DNA from: Aquipseudomonas alcaligenes MRY13-0052
GTDB taxonomy: Bacteria > Pseudomonadota > Gammaproteobacteria > Pseudomonadales > Pseudomonadaceae
NCBI GenBank assembly: GCA_000474255.1
Contig: BATO01000038.1
Coordinates: 1-53,933 of the forward strand
Direction of reading: 5' to 3'
Length of the DNA: 53,933 bases
The notes under the pieces are model-generated. The model saw only the letters and a list, made by a program, of their open reading frames with translations, had not been told where the DNA came from and made no database searches. A program made the translations under genes and the position numbers. The first letter of the stretch is position 1; each line of letters starts with the position of its first letter. Shown here in pieces: positions 32,826 through 41,762 of this stretch.

Positions 32826-34034
32826 ATGCCCCAACTGCCCAACGCCCTGCGCGCCTTGCGCCATCGCAACTTCCGTCTGTATTTCACCGGTCATTGCATT
32901 TCCACCCTGGGCACCTGGATCCAGCAGGTGGCGCTGGCCTGGCTGGTCTACCGGCTCACCGGCTCCGCCGCGCTGCTCGGCATCACCACCTGCGTCGCCC
33001 TGCTGCCGCAATTGCTGGTCGGCCCCTTCGCCGGCGCCTGGATCGACCGCCACGACAAGCGCCGCCTGCTGATCGCCGTCGAGGGCCTGCTCGGCCTGCA
33101 GGCCCTGGCGCTGGCCGGGCTCACCGCCAGCGGCCTGATCACCCCGGCGCTGCTGGTGGCCATGGCCGCCCTGCTCGGCGTGCTCAACGCGGTGGACACG
33201 CCGCTGCGCCAATCGCTGCTGAGCCGGTTCGTCGACGACAAGGCCGACCTGCCCAATGCCCTGGCCCTCAACGCCATGCTTTTCACCCTGTCGCGCTTCA
33301 TCGGCCCGCCCCTGGCCGGCCTGCTGCTGGGGCTGGTTGGCGAGGCGGTGTGCTTCGCCCTGAACGCCGCCTCCTACCTGGCGCTGATGGCCGGGCTGCT
33401 GTGGGTGCGCATGGCGCCGACGCCACGGGCCACCGGCACCTTCCGCAATGTGTTCGGCGAGGGTCTGGACTACGCGCGCCGCGACCCGAAGATCCGCCTG
33501 ATGATCCTCAGCGTGCTGGCCCTCAACCTCACCGCCTCCAGCTACGTGGTACTGCTGCCGGTGTTCGCCAAGGACATCTTCGGCGGCGACGCCACCACCC
33601 TCGGCTGGCTCTGGGGCGCAGCCGGGCTGGGTTCGCTGCTGTCGACCATCGTCCTGGCCAACCACGGCGGCGGCAGCGCCCTGTCGCGGCTGATCCTGCT
33701 CTCCTCCTGCGCCTGCGGCCTGGCCATGCTGGCCTTCGCCTGGAGCACCCAGCTGCCGTTGTCGCTGGCAGCCATGGCGGTGCTCGGCTTCGGCATCTCC
33801 TGCAGCAACGTCGGCACCAACATCATCCTGCAGAGCAGCGCACCGGAGGCCCTGCGCGGCCGCGTCGTGGCGCTCTACACCTCGACCCGCTTCGGCTTCG
33901 ACGCCCTCGGCGGCCTCTGCGCCGGCCTGCTCGCCTCGCACCTCGGCGCCCCGCCGGTGCTGGCACTGGGGGGCGCGCTGTTGCTCGGCTACTGTCTGTG
34001 GCTGGCGAACCATCAGCGCCAGGTCGCGGCCTAG
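32826..34034 (+). CDS. MFS transporter, EntS-like
   Basis: 402 residues, 12 membrane segments. ALRHRNFRLYFTGHCISTLG followed by TWIQQVALAWLVYRLTGS is the typical opening of the MFS_3/EntS branch, and GPFAGAWIDRHDKRRLL is its motif A; PLRQSLLSRFVDDKADLPNA follows. Members export siderophores or other small products. It is divergent from the HPA hydroxylase genes and shares with them a gap containing the operator candidate at 32745, so it may be part of the HPA response. Its stop codon overlaps that of the next, convergent gene (CTAG). Confidence 0.86.
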   Translation: MPQLPNALRALRHRNFRLYFTGHCISTLGTWIQQVALAWLVYRLTGSAALLGITTCVALLPQLLVGPFAGAWIDRHDKRRLLIAVEGLLGLQALALAGLTASGLITPALLVAMAALLGVLNAVDTPLRQSLLSRFVDDKADLPNALALNAMLFTLSRFIGPPLAGLLLGLVGEAVCFALNAASYLALMAGLLWVRMAPTPRATGTFRNVFGEGLDYARRDPKIRLMILSVLALNLTASSYVVLLPVFAKDIFGGDATTLGWLWGAAGLGSLLSTIVLANHGGGSALSRLILLSSCACGLAMLAFAWSTQLPLSLAAMAVLGFGISCSNVGTNIILQSSAPEALRGRVVALYTSTRFGFDALGGLCAGLLASHLGAPPVLALGGALLLGYCLWLANHQRQVAA

Positions 34035-35218
34035 GCGACACCCCCCCCTCTGCGCCGGGCGAACAGCGCCGCCAGCAGGCAACAGGCGCCACAGCCGGCC
34101 ATCACCAGCGCCATGGGCAGCGCCGTGCCGTCATGGAGGCCGCCCACCAGCGCGCTGGCCGCGGTGCCCAGGCCGAACTGGGTGGCCACCGCCAACCCCG
34201 CCGCCGCACCAGCACGTTCGGGAAACTCGGCGAGCAGCGAGGCCAGGCAGTTGGCCCCGAGCATGCCGGTGACGCTGACGTAGAGCGCCACGCACACCAC
34301 GATCGCCACCAAGCCACCCAGCCCCAGGCCCACCAGCAGCGCCAGGGCCAGCCCCGCCGTGGCCGCCACCAGCGCACCGAGAAACAGCAGCCGGCGCGGC
34401 CCCAGGCGCCCGACCAGCCGCGCATTGAGCGTGGTCGCCAGGATGATCCCGGCGATATTCAGGCCGAACAGCCAGCCATAGCCCTGGGGCGAAACCCCGA
34501 AGTGGCCGATGTAGACGAAGGGTGAGGCGGTGATGAAGGCGAACATCCCGGCGAAGCCGCTGCCCATGCAGAAGATGTAGCCCAGCGCGCGGGGCCGTAG
34601 CGCCAGGTGCCCGTAGGCGAGGAAGGCCGCCCCCAGCGAGCGGCTGCGCGCCTGGGGTGGATGGCTCTCGGGCACCTTCAGCGCCACCAGGGCCAGGCAC
34701 AGGCCGGAGAAGGCCATCAGCAGCAGGAACAGCGAGCGCCAGCCGGCGAGTAGCATCAGGTAGCCGCCCAGCAACGGCGCCACCAGGGTGGCGAACATGG
34801 TCACCAGGTGCATCAGCGACAGCACCCGGGCGGCGTCCCCCAGGGGAAACAGGTCGCGCACGATGGTCCGCGCCAGCACCGAGGCAGCCGCACCGCCCAG
34901 GGCCTGCAACAGGCGCCAGGCCAGCAGCTGCTCGACCTCGGCGGCCAGCGCACAACCCAGGCTGGCGACCAGGTACAGGGCGATGCCGCCCAGCAGCAAG
35001 GGCCGCCGGCCGAAGCGATCCGACAACGGCCCGTAGAGCAACATGCCGAGGCACAGCCCGGCGAGGAACAGGCCGATGCTCATCTGCACCTGCGCCTCCG
35101 AAGCCGCCAGGTCGCTGGCGATCAGCGGCAGGCTCGGCAGGTACATGTCGATGGACAGCGGCCCGAAGGCCACCAGGGCGGCGAGCAGCAGGATCAGGCG
35201 CTTGGGGTGGGCGATCAT
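34031..35218 (-). CDS. Bcr/CflA-family multidrug MFS transporter
   Basis: 395 residues and 12 membrane segments. AFGPLSIDMYLPSLPLIASD in helix 1 is the Bcr/CflA signature, followed by motif A LYGPLSDRFGRRPLLLGG and the antiporter motif C region (LVAPLLGGYLMLLAGWRSLF). The family expels drugs such as bicyclomycin or chloramphenicol. AGGAA precedes the ATG by seven bases. It overlaps the MFS gene at the stop codons and lies just after the TRAP operon terminator, read in the same direction. Confidence 0.92.
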   Translation of the reverse strand: MIAHPKRLILLLAALVAFGPLSIDMYLPSLPLIASDLAASEAQVQMSIGLFLAGLCLGMLLYGPLSDRFGRRPLLLGGIALYLVASLGCALAAEVEQLLAWRLLQALGGAAASVLARTIVRDLFPLGDAARVLSLMHLVTMFATLVAPLLGGYLMLLAGWRSLFLLLMAFSGLCLALVALKVPESHPPQARSRSLGAAFLAYGHLALRPRALGYIFCMGSGFAGMFAFITASPFVYIGHFGVSPQGYGWLFGLNIAGIILATTLNARLVGRLGPRRLLFLGALVAATAGLALALLVGLGLGGLVAIVVCVALYVSVTGMLGANCLASLLAEFPERAGAAAGLAVATQFGLGTAASALVGGLHDGTALPMALVMAGCGACCLLAALFARRRGGGVA

Positions 35219-35267
35219 GGGTGGGTTCCTGGGCGTTCGATGGACGAGAGGCCGGGTATGGCGGACG

Positions 35268-35291
35268 AAAAAAGGCCGCCCGCAGGCGGCC
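35268..35291 (-). terminator. Rho-independent terminator of the TRAP operon
   Basis: On the minus strand GGCCGCC-TGCG-GGCGGCC runs into TTTTTT. It lies 19 bases after the stop of the large TRAP subunit and separates it from the Bcr-type gene. Confidence 0.88.
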
Positions 35292-35309
35292 AGGTGCAGC
35301 GAGGGACGA

Positions 35310-36632
35310 TCAGAGGCTCAACAGCCACAGACTCAGGCCCGGGAAGGCCACCAGCAGCACGATGCGGGCGAGGTCCGAGCAGAGGAACGGCACGATGCCC
35401 TTGGCGGTTTCGCCGTAGGGCACGTTGCCGGCGGCGCGCTGGACGATGAACAGGTTCATCCCCAGGGGCGGGTGGATCAGGCCGATCTCCACCACCATCA
35501 AGGCGAGAATGCCGAACCAGATGGACTTGTCGGAGTCGCTCAGGCCGAAGAAATCCAGGCCCATGATCATCGGGTAGAAGATCGGGATGGTCAGCAGGAT
35601 CATCGCCAGGGAATCCATCACGCAGCCCAGCGCCAGGTAGAGGCCGAGGATGATCAACAGCACCAGCATCGGTGCCAGGCCGCTGCCGATCACCCAGGCG
35701 GCCAGCTCGCCAGGCATCTGGGTCAGCGCCAGGCCGGAGTTGAGCAGATCGGCGCCCAGCAGCACGAGGAAGATCATCGCCGAGGTTTCCGCCGTGCCCA
35801 GCAGGCTGGCGCGCATGCCCTTCCAGCGCATGCCGCCCTGGGTGAAGGCGAGGACGCCGCAGGCCGCCGCGCCGATGGAGGCCGCCTCGGTGGGGTTGGC
35901 CCAGCCACCGTAGATGCCGACGATCACCACCAGGAAGACGCCGACCACCGGCAGGACGTTGACCAGCGCCTTGCCCCGCTCGGCCAACGAGGCCTTGGGC
36001 GAGACGGTGGCCTGGGATTCGTCCCGCGACACCATGATCCGCAGCACCAGCAGGTAGCCGATGATGGCGATCACCCCCGGCACCACGGCAGCGACGAACA
36101 GCTTGGCGATGGATTCCTGGGTCAGAACGGCATAGATGATCAGCGGCACCGACGGCGGGATCAGGATGCCCAGGGTGCCCCCCGCAGCCACCGTGGCCGT
36201 GGCCAGGCGCCCGGAATAGTTATGCCGGCGCAGCTCCGGCAGCGCCACATGGCTCATGGTGGCCGCGGTGGCCAGGGACGAGCCGCAGATGGCGCCGAAG
36301 CCCGCGCAGGCACCGATGGCGGACATGCCCATGCCACCCTTCCAGTGGCCGATGAAGGCCGAGGCACAACGGAAGATCGAGCGCGACAGCCCGCCATGGG
36401 TGGCGAACTGGCCCATCATCACGAACAGCGGGATCACCGCCAGGTCGTAGTTGGACAGGCGCGAATAGGCCAGGTCGTTGAGGGTGAACAGCAGGCTCGA
36501 CAGGTCGCCGTCGTTGACCGCCCAGAAACACGCCGCGCCACCGACCAGCATGGTCAGGCCGATGTGCACCCGCAGCAGCAACATGCTCATGGTGATCGCC
36601 AGCGCGATCAGCCCCAGGGCCAGGCCGCTCAT
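35310..36632 (-). CDS. dctM: TRAP transporter large permease subunit (DctM)
   Basis: 440 residues and about 12 membrane segments: FVMMGQFATHGGLSRSIFRC, GFGAICGSSLATAATMSHVA and GTLGILIPPSVPLIIYAVLT are the family landmarks, as is IGLIHPPLGMNLFIVQR near the end. DctM forms the ion-coupled channel of the TRAP system. Its ATG overlaps the stop of the small subunit gene by four bases (ATGA), so the two are translationally coupled. The operon lies inside the HPA island and carries an HPA-type operator candidate upstream, so it probably imports 4-hydroxyphenylacetate or a related aromatic acid. Confidence 0.94.
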   Translation of the reverse strand: MSGLALGLIALAITMSMLLLRVHIGLTMLVGGAACFWAVNDGDLSSLLFTLNDLAYSRLSNYDLAVIPLFVMMGQFATHGGLSRSIFRCASAFIGHWKGGMGMSAIGACAGFGAICGSSLATAATMSHVALPELRRHNYSGRLATATVAAGGTLGILIPPSVPLIIYAVLTQESIAKLFVAAVVPGVIAIIGYLLVLRIMVSRDESQATVSPKASLAERGKALVNVLPVVGVFLVVIVGIYGGWANPTEAASIGAAACGVLAFTQGGMRWKGMRASLLGTAETSAMIFLVLLGADLLNSGLALTQMPGELAAWVIGSGLAPMLVLLIILGLYLALGCVMDSLAMILLTIPIFYPMIMGLDFFGLSDSDKSIWFGILALMVVEIGLIHPPLGMNLFIVQRAAGNVPYGETAKGIVPFLCSDLARIVLLVAFPGLSLWLLSL

Positions 36633-37162
36633 GCGTCACCTCCCGCACCGCGCAGCACCTGGGCGACCCGGGCCAGGGCACAGATGCCCAGCAGCACCAG
36701 GCTCGGCACGATCAGCGCCAGCGGAATCCACAACGGGATCGACAGCAGCGTGGTGGCATCGCCGAACTCGCGGTTGTCGAGCATCTGCAGGCCGGTGCGC
36801 CAGGCCAGCAACCAGGCCACCGCGCAGCACAGCAGGTGGGCGAAGGCGTCCAGGCACAGGCGCACGCCGGCGGGCAGCCAGTTGGTCAGCGCATCCACGC
36901 GGATATGGGTGCCGCGCAGTTCGCACAGCGGCAGGAAGGCGGCGATGGCCACCGAGGCGCCCACTTCCATCAGCTCCATGTCGCCACGGATGGGCGTGGA
37001 GAACAGCTTGCGGCCGACGATGGACACCACCGACATGCCGACCAGCGCCAGCAGGATGGCACCGCCGGCCAGGGCGAAGCCGTGGGTGACGCGCAACAGG
37101 GCCTGGCGTACCAGGCCCCCCTGCTCGCCGGCTTCGATATCGAAATGCAGCGACTCCTTCAT
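36629..37162 (-). CDS. dctQ: TRAP transporter small permease subunit (DctQ)
   Basis: 177 residues with four membrane helices. The conserved VGRKLFSTPIRGDMELME region follows helix 1-2 and is the usual DctQ signature, as is RGTHIRVDALT. It pairs with DctM to receive substrate from DctP. It starts four bases after the DctP stop codon and overlaps DctM, so all three are one transcription unit. Confidence 0.92.
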   Translation of the reverse strand: MKESLHFDIEAGEQGGLVRQALLRVTHGFALAGGAILLALVGMSVVSIVGRKLFSTPIRGDMELMEVGASVAIAAFLPLCELRGTHIRVDALTNWLPAGVRLCLDAFAHLLCCAVAWLLAWRTGLQMLDNREFGDATTLLSIPLWIPLALIVPSLVLLGICALARVAQVLRGAGGDA

Positions 37163-37166
37163 GGCC

Positions 37167-38186
37167 TCAGTGCCCCGAACCGGCCAGGGAGCGCACGGCC
37201 TCGACCAGCGCCTTGCCGTCCAGGCCCTTGCCGTCGGCCTCGCTGATCCAGTGCTGCACCGCGCTCTCGGACGCCTGGCGCATCTCGCCGTAGGCGGCCT
37301 GGTCCAGCACCACCAGGCCCTCGGCCGGGGTCGCGTCGTGGGCCTTGTCGGTGGCCACGTCCCAGGCGCTGGCGAAGCGTTCGGACAGCACTTTGCCGCT
37401 GTTGCGCTCGATGAACGCCTGCAGGTCGGCCGGCAGGCTGTCGAACTTGCGCTGGTTCATCAGCAGGGTCAGCACCGTGTAGCCGAAAGCGGGCTGCCCG
37501 GCCGGCACGTCGCTGTGGTACTGGGTCACCTCGTCCAGCTTGGTCGCCGGCACCACCTCCCAGGCGGCCAGGGCGCCATCGACCACGCCCTTGGAGATCG
37601 CCTCGGTCATTTGCGCCGGCGGCATGCTCACCGGGGTCGCACCCAGGCTTTCCACGGTCTTCGCCGCGGTGCGGCTGGAGGCACGCAGCTTGAGGCCAGC
37701 GAGATCGGCCAGGCTGCGCACCGGCTTGCCACGGGTGTGCAGGCTCATGCCGCCGTCACCGTGCACCACCAGCACCTTGTAGCCCTTGAAGTCGTCGCGG
37801 GCGTAGCGCTCGTAGAAGTCCCAGATGATCGCGTTGCCGGCCTTGCCGCCCATGGGCAGCACGAAGGGCAGCTCCAGCGCCTCGACACGGGGGAACTTGC
37901 CGGCGGAATAGGCCGGGGCCGTCCAGACGATATCGGCCACGCCGTTGCGCGCCATGTCCGCCAGCTTGGCCGGCGTGCCGCCCAGCTGCATCGAGGGGTA
38001 GAGCTGGCACTTCAGGCGGTCGGCCGACTCCTGGCGCAGCTGTTCGCACCAGGGCTCGATGATGTTCGCCTGGGCATTGGAGGTGGACGGCAGGAAGTGG
38101 GCGACCTTCAGGGTAATGGTTTCGGCCTGGGCCGAGGCGGCGCCGAACAGCACCGCGCAGAGGGCGGGAATTGCGAGGGATTTCAT
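37167..38186 (-). CDS. dctP: TRAP transporter substrate-binding protein (DctP)
   Basis: 339 residues with a Sec signal peptide (MKSLAIPALCAVLFGAASAQ, cleaved about AQA-E). The mature protein starts ITLKVAHFLPSTS, with VADIVWTAPAYSAGKFPRVE and LKLRASSRTAAKTVESLGAT. The arginine of the last segment normally binds the substrate carboxylate. It captures an organic acid in the periplasm for DctQM. First gene of the operon; a 339-base AT-rich leader separates it from the divergent porin and holds an operator candidate at 38253. Confidence 0.93.
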   Translation of the reverse strand: MKSLAIPALCAVLFGAASAQAETITLKVAHFLPSTSNAQANIIEPWCEQLRQESADRLKCQLYPSMQLGGTPAKLADMARNGVADIVWTAPAYSAGKFPRVEALELPFVLPMGGKAGNAIIWDFYERYARDDFKGYKVLVVHGDGGMSLHTRGKPVRSLADLAGLKLRASSRTAAKTVESLGATPVSMPPAQMTEAISKGVVDGALAAWEVVPATKLDEVTQYHSDVPAGQPAFGYTVLTLLMNQRKFDSLPADLQAFIERNSGKVLSERFASAWDVATDKAHDATPAEGLVVLDQAAYGEMRQASESAVQHWISEADGKGLDGKALVEAVRSLAGSGH

Positions 38187-38252
38187 GGCGATAGCTCCGT
38201 CTTGTTGTTGTAGCCATGCGTGTGGGCGCTGGCGGCATTGGGAAGCGAATTA

Positions 38253-38267
38253 CGTTAATACATTAAT
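38253..38267 (+). promoter_or_regulatory. HPA-island operator candidate, copy 2
   Basis: CGTTAATACATTAAT, with TTAAT/ATTAA arms, 67 bases upstream of the dctP ATG. It differs from the 41644 copy at one position and from the 32745 copy at one. Confidence 0.68.
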
Positions 38268-38429
38268 TTTTATCGCTTGCCTGTCAACAGAAAGAAGCCA
38301 AGACGGCGGGCATACCAAAGGCTAAGGTTTTACTTTAATAATTTTAAATCGTTATTTTTCATGTATTTATATAGATATATTCATGTCATGTCTCATTAAA
38401 GGCCTGTCCAATCGCCACCCGATCATATT

Positions 38430-38447
38430 GTTAATATTTTAATTAAT
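38430..38447 (+). promoter_or_regulatory. Related AT-rich palindrome before the porin gene
   Basis: GTTAATATTTTAATTAAT has the same TTAAT and ATTAA arms but four extra central bases. It lies 79 bases before the porin ATG. It could be a weaker or variant site for the same regulator, or simply the porin promoter's AT-rich element. Confidence 0.4.
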
Positions 38448-38525
38448 GACTAGATTGCGCGTGCCATCGCAGCGGCCAGACCGTGGCGATAGGCTTCCGA
38501 CACACCTTTCCTAGAGACAAGAACA

Positions 38526-39782
38526 ATGACCAGGAAAATACGCTCCGCCCCCGTACTCACCTGCCTGCTGGCGAGCCTCGCCGGCACCGCCCACGCGGAC
38601 CTCGTCAAGGACAGCAAGGCCAGCATCGAAGCGCGCAACATGTACATGAACCGCGACTTCCGCCAGAGCGGCGCCGCCCAGGCCAAGGCCGAGGAATGGG
38701 CCCAGGGCTTCACCGCGCGCTTCGAGTCCGGCTTCACCGAAGGCACCATTGGTGTCGGCCTGGACGCCATCGGCCAGGTCGCGATCAAGCTCGACTCGAG
38801 CCGCGACCGTCGCGGCACCGGCCTGCTGGCCTATGGCGCCCAGAGCCTGGAGCCCGAGGACAACTACAGCGAGCTGGGGCTGACCGCCAAGCTGCGCGCC
38901 TCGAAGAGCGTGCTGCGCATCGGCACCCTGCAGCCGCAGTTGCCGGTGGCGGCGTACAACGACGTGCGCCTGCTCTCCTCCACCTATGTCGGCGGCCTGC
39001 TCACCTCCCAGGAAGTGGACGGCCTGACCCTCAACCTGGGGCGGCTGGAGAAGATCAACCTGCGAGATTCGTCGAGCAACGACGAGATGAACTACGGCGG
39101 CGTGGAAAGCGCGCACCTGGACCTGCTCGGCGGCAGCTACGCCCTCAACCCGGCGCTGACCCTGAGCTACTACCACGCACAGATGCAGGACATCTATCGC
39201 GAGCACTATCTCGGCCTGGTGCACAACGCCACCCTCGGCGAGGGCGTCACCCTGAAGACCGACCTGCGCTACTTCGACACCGGCGAGGACGGCGAGCATC
39301 GCTACCGAAGCACCGCGCGGGTGGACGGCGGGCGCATCGACAACCGCTTCTTCAACGGCATGGTCACCCTCGGCATGGGCGCCCACAAATTCGGCCTCGG
39401 CTACCAGAACCTCTCCGGCGACGGTGACTTCGCCTACCCGGGCCTGGACCCCTACTCGGTGAACCTGGTGACCTTCAACGTCTTCACCAAGGCCGAGACC
39501 GATGCCTGGCAGGCGCGCTACGACTTCGACTTCGTCGCCCTCGGCGTGCCCGGCCTGACCTTCATGACCCGCTACGTCAGCGGCAAGCACGTGCAGACCG
39601 CCACCGTGCAGGACGGTCGCGAATGGGAGCGCGACACCGACCTGGTCTACACCTTCCAGGACGGCTCGCTCAAAGGCCTCAACATCCGCCTGCGCAACGC
39701 CACCTTCCGCTCCGGCGACGGCCTGCGCACCGATGTCGACGAAAACCGCCTGATCATCGGCTACACCCTGCCGCTGTTCTGA
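38526..39782 (+). CDS. OprD-family outer-membrane porin
   Basis: 418 residues. A signal peptide (PVLTCLLASLAGTAHA, cut before DLV) is followed by SKASIEARNMYMNRDFR, EEWAQGFTARFESGFTEGTI and DLLAYG-like strands, ending in YTLPLF with a terminal phenylalanine as outer-membrane barrels require. OprD-family porins are 18-stranded channels for amino acids (OccD) or aromatic and other carboxylates (OccK). It is divergent from the TRAP operon and inside the HPA island, so it is probably the outer-membrane entry for the same acid. The ribosome site is weak (GAGACAAG). Confidence 0.9.
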   Translation: MTRKIRSAPVLTCLLASLAGTAHADLVKDSKASIEARNMYMNRDFRQSGAAQAKAEEWAQGFTARFESGFTEGTIGVGLDAIGQVAIKLDSSRDRRGTGLLAYGAQSLEPEDNYSELGLTAKLRASKSVLRIGTLQPQLPVAAYNDVRLLSSTYVGGLLTSQEVDGLTLNLGRLEKINLRDSSSNDEMNYGGVESAHLDLLGGSYALNPALTLSYYHAQMQDIYREHYLGLVHNATLGEGVTLKTDLRYFDTGEDGEHRYRSTARVDGGRIDNRFFNGMVTLGMGAHKFGLGYQNLSGDGDFAYPGLDPYSVNLVTFNVFTKAETDAWQARYDFDFVALGVPGLTFMTRYVSGKHVQTATVQDGREWERDTDLVYTFQDGSLKGLNIRLRNATFRSGDGLRTDVDENRLIIGYTLPLF

Positions 39783-39871
39783 TTGCCCCGCGGGGGGATT
39801 GCGGCACAGCGCACGCGGGTGGACCCCGCTTCACCGGTCCACCTTTCGTGCTCGGGGCCCGGAGCCGTGCC

Positions 39872-40100
39872 GTAGGTTGGCGCCGAGCGCAGCGAGGCCC
39901 AACGCAGCGATGTTCGGCCTGGCAACGTTGGGCTTCGTACCTCAGCCCAACCTACAAGAGCTCCGAATTTCCATGCGACTCCGCTGGTGATTCTCCTGTG
40001 GGAGCGGATTCATCCGCGAAGCTCTGTGCCATGACTCCCCGGGCTGAAGCCCGGGCTACGGTGCTCCATGCCTCTTGTAGCCTGGCTTCAGCCCAGGAAC
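39872..40100. repeat. Cluster of REP-type palindromes
   Basis: The 333-base gap 39783-40115 has no gene. It holds GTAGGTTGGCGCCGAGCGCA...CAACGTTGGGCTTCG...GCCCAACCTAC near 39872-39957 (a paired unit), GTGGGAGCGGATTCATCCGC near 39998-40020, the inverted CCCGGGCTGAAGCCCGGGCT at 40037-40059, and TGTAGCCTGGCTTCAGCCCA at 40076-40100. At least four families are represented. Confidence 0.8.
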
Positions 40101-40115
40101 GAAGCCCGCACAAAC

Positions 40116-41009
40116 CTACCCGCCGTTACGCGCCCGGTACTCACCGGGCGTGATGCCGGCATGGCGGGAGAAGAAGCGGCTGAAATAGGCCGGGTCCTTG
40201 AAGCCGAGCTGGTAGCAGATCTCGTTCACCGAACTGCCGGTGAACAGCAGCAGGCGGCGCGCCTCCTGCATCAACCGCTCGTGCACCAGGCGCTTGGACG
40301 GCAGGCCGGCGATGCGCCGGCAGATGTCGTTGAGCCGCGCCTCGGTGACGCCAATCTGCCCGGCGTACTCGGCCAGCGCCCAGTGCTGCGGGTAGTGCTC
40401 CTCGATCAGCGCATTGAAGCGGTGGAAGAACTGCAGGTCATCACGCCGTGCCGGCTGTGCCTTGAGCGAGCGGGTGGACAGGCGCAGCAGGCTGATGAAG
40501 ATCAGCCGCGTCAGCGCCTCCAGGCTTTCGCCCCGGCCGGAACGCTCGGTACGGAACTCCTCGCCCAGGTAATCGAACAGCTGGTCGAGGCGCTGCACTT
40601 CGGCAGCGAAGCTGTCATCCAGCTCGTCGAAGGCCACGCACACCGCACCGATCTGCGGCCCGGCAGCCAGCCCGAGCCCGGCCTCCAGCAACGGCCACAC
40701 CAGTTGCTGGCGCACGGTCAGCACATGGCCATCGGCATCCGCCTCGGTGACGAAGGCATGGGGAATGGTCGGCGGGGTGAGGAAGAACAGCGGCCCCTGG
40801 CGGTGGTACTGCTGCTCGTCTAGGTAGACGCGCACCGAGCCGCTCTTTACGTAATGCACCTGGAAGAAGCGGTCGTGGCGGTGCACCGGCATGTTGCGGC
40901 CGAAGAAGTCGGCCAGCCGGCCCAGTTGCTCGTAGTGCACGTCGGCATCGGCGTAGCGCTGGTCGTAGACCTGGCCGATGTCGATGTTGGGGATCGGGGA
41001 AGACGCCAT
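40116..41009 (-). CDS. hpaA: 4-Hydroxyphenylacetate catabolism activator HpaA (AraC family)
   Basis: 297 residues. The N-terminal cupin sensor begins IPNIDIGQVYDQRYADADVH, then HYVKSGSVRVYLDEQQY, which is characteristic of HpaA. Two helix-turn-helix motifs follow (LAEYAGQIGVTEARLNDICR and VNEICYQLGFKDPAYFSRFF, with HAGITPGEYR). HpaA binds 4-hydroxyphenylacetate and activates the hydroxylase genes in enteric bacteria. Here it lies 25 bases after hpaR on the same strand. I chose the ATG at 41009; a GTG at 41024 would add five residues. Confidence 0.93.
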   Translation of the reverse strand: MASSPIPNIDIGQVYDQRYADADVHYEQLGRLADFFGRNMPVHRHDRFFQVHYVKSGSVRVYLDEQQYHRQGPLFFLTPPTIPHAFVTEADADGHVLTVRQQLVWPLLEAGLGLAAGPQIGAVCVAFDELDDSFAAEVQRLDQLFDYLGEEFRTERSGRGESLEALTRLIFISLLRLSTRSLKAQPARRDDLQFFHRFNALIEEHYPQHWALAEYAGQIGVTEARLNDICRRIAGLPSKRLVHERLMQEARRLLLFTGSSVNEICYQLGFKDPAYFSRFFSRHAGITPGEYRARNGG

Positions 41010-41034
41010 GGCCCGCAGCCTCACCCGATCTCTA

Positions 41035-41457
41035 TCAGGGTTTTATTTGTTTGAGTTCGTTCAGCAGGCCCAGCAACTGCTGCAGCTTCTCCTCGCCGAA
41101 CTGCGCCTGGATCCGCTGGTAGTTGCTCTCCATGCCGTCGCTCATGGACACGAAGCACTGCTGCCCCACTTCGGTCAGCCCGACATAGACGCGGCGCTGG
41201 TCCTGCGGGGACTTCCAGCGGCGGACGATGCCGTCGCGCTCCATGCGCACCAGCACCCCGGTCATGCTCGGCTTGAGGATGCAGGCCTGGTGGGCCAGTT
41301 GGTGGCTCTCCATCTCGCCGTTCTGCCGCAGGATGCGGATCACCCGCCACTGCTGCTCGGTCAACCCGTGCTGGTTGAGCAGCGGGCGGAAGAATCCCAT
41401 GGCCGCCTCGCGTGCCTGCAAGAGGGTCAGGGTCAGGGAAGGTCTGGGCGCTGCCAT
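41035..41457 (-). CDS. hpaR: Homoprotocatechuate operon repressor HpaR (MarR family)
   Basis: 140 residues from the ATG at 41457. A long first helix (LTLTLLQAREAAMGFFRPLL) is followed by GLTEQQWRVIRILRQNGEME, HQACILKPSMTGVLVRMERD and the wing RRWKSPQDQRRVYVGLTEVG. HpaR represses the meta-cleavage operon until HPA or homoprotocatechuate binds. It is divergent from hpaG1, with palindromes at 41644-41678 in between. A second HpaR-like gene at 51237 is about 65 percent identical by eye. Confidence 0.93.
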   Translation of the reverse strand: MAAPRPSLTLTLLQAREAAMGFFRPLLNQHGLTEQQWRVIRILRQNGEMESHQLAHQACILKPSMTGVLVRMERDGIVRRWKSPQDQRRVYVGLTEVGQQCFVSMSDGMESNYQRIQAQFGEEKLQQLLGLLNELKQIKP

Positions 41458-41643
41458 GTGTGCTCCGGATGAACGCGATGGCGGATTTAAGCAACAACCG
41501 ATGGCACGACGCAAACCCTGCCAGCCGCCCCGCGCGCTTTGTCACACCCGGTCAAGCCCGTGGCAGGAATGGACAATCCGCCGGCCGCGCCGGGGTTTCT
41601 AATGGCTCAACGATCGAATCGTCCTTTGGTAGGGCTTGATCAT

Positions 41644-41678
41644 CGTTAATATATTAATTATAAAGTTAGCATGTTAAC
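41644..41678 (+). promoter_or_regulatory. HPA-island operator candidates upstream of hpaG1
   Basis: CGTTAATATATTAAT (41644-41658) contains the perfect palindrome TTAATATATTAA. Seven bases on, GTTAGCATGTTAAC (41665-41678) is a second near-perfect palindrome. They lie 85-119 bases upstream of the hpaG1 ATG and between it and divergent hpaR, the expected place for HpaR operators. Confidence 0.7.
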
Positions 41679-41762
41679 GAAATGACTTCGGGTGCCGCTT
41701 CCCACCGTCAGCGCGCACCTTCTTTTATCCGGGGATGACCCCACTGCTTCAGGAGTAAACCC

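Noticed and set aside
35043-38213. 1056-codon plus-strand open frame
   Set aside because: It is antisense to the whole TRAP operon, with His/Gln/Arg-rich composition and no recognisable domain, while the TRAP genes have clear motifs and overlaps.
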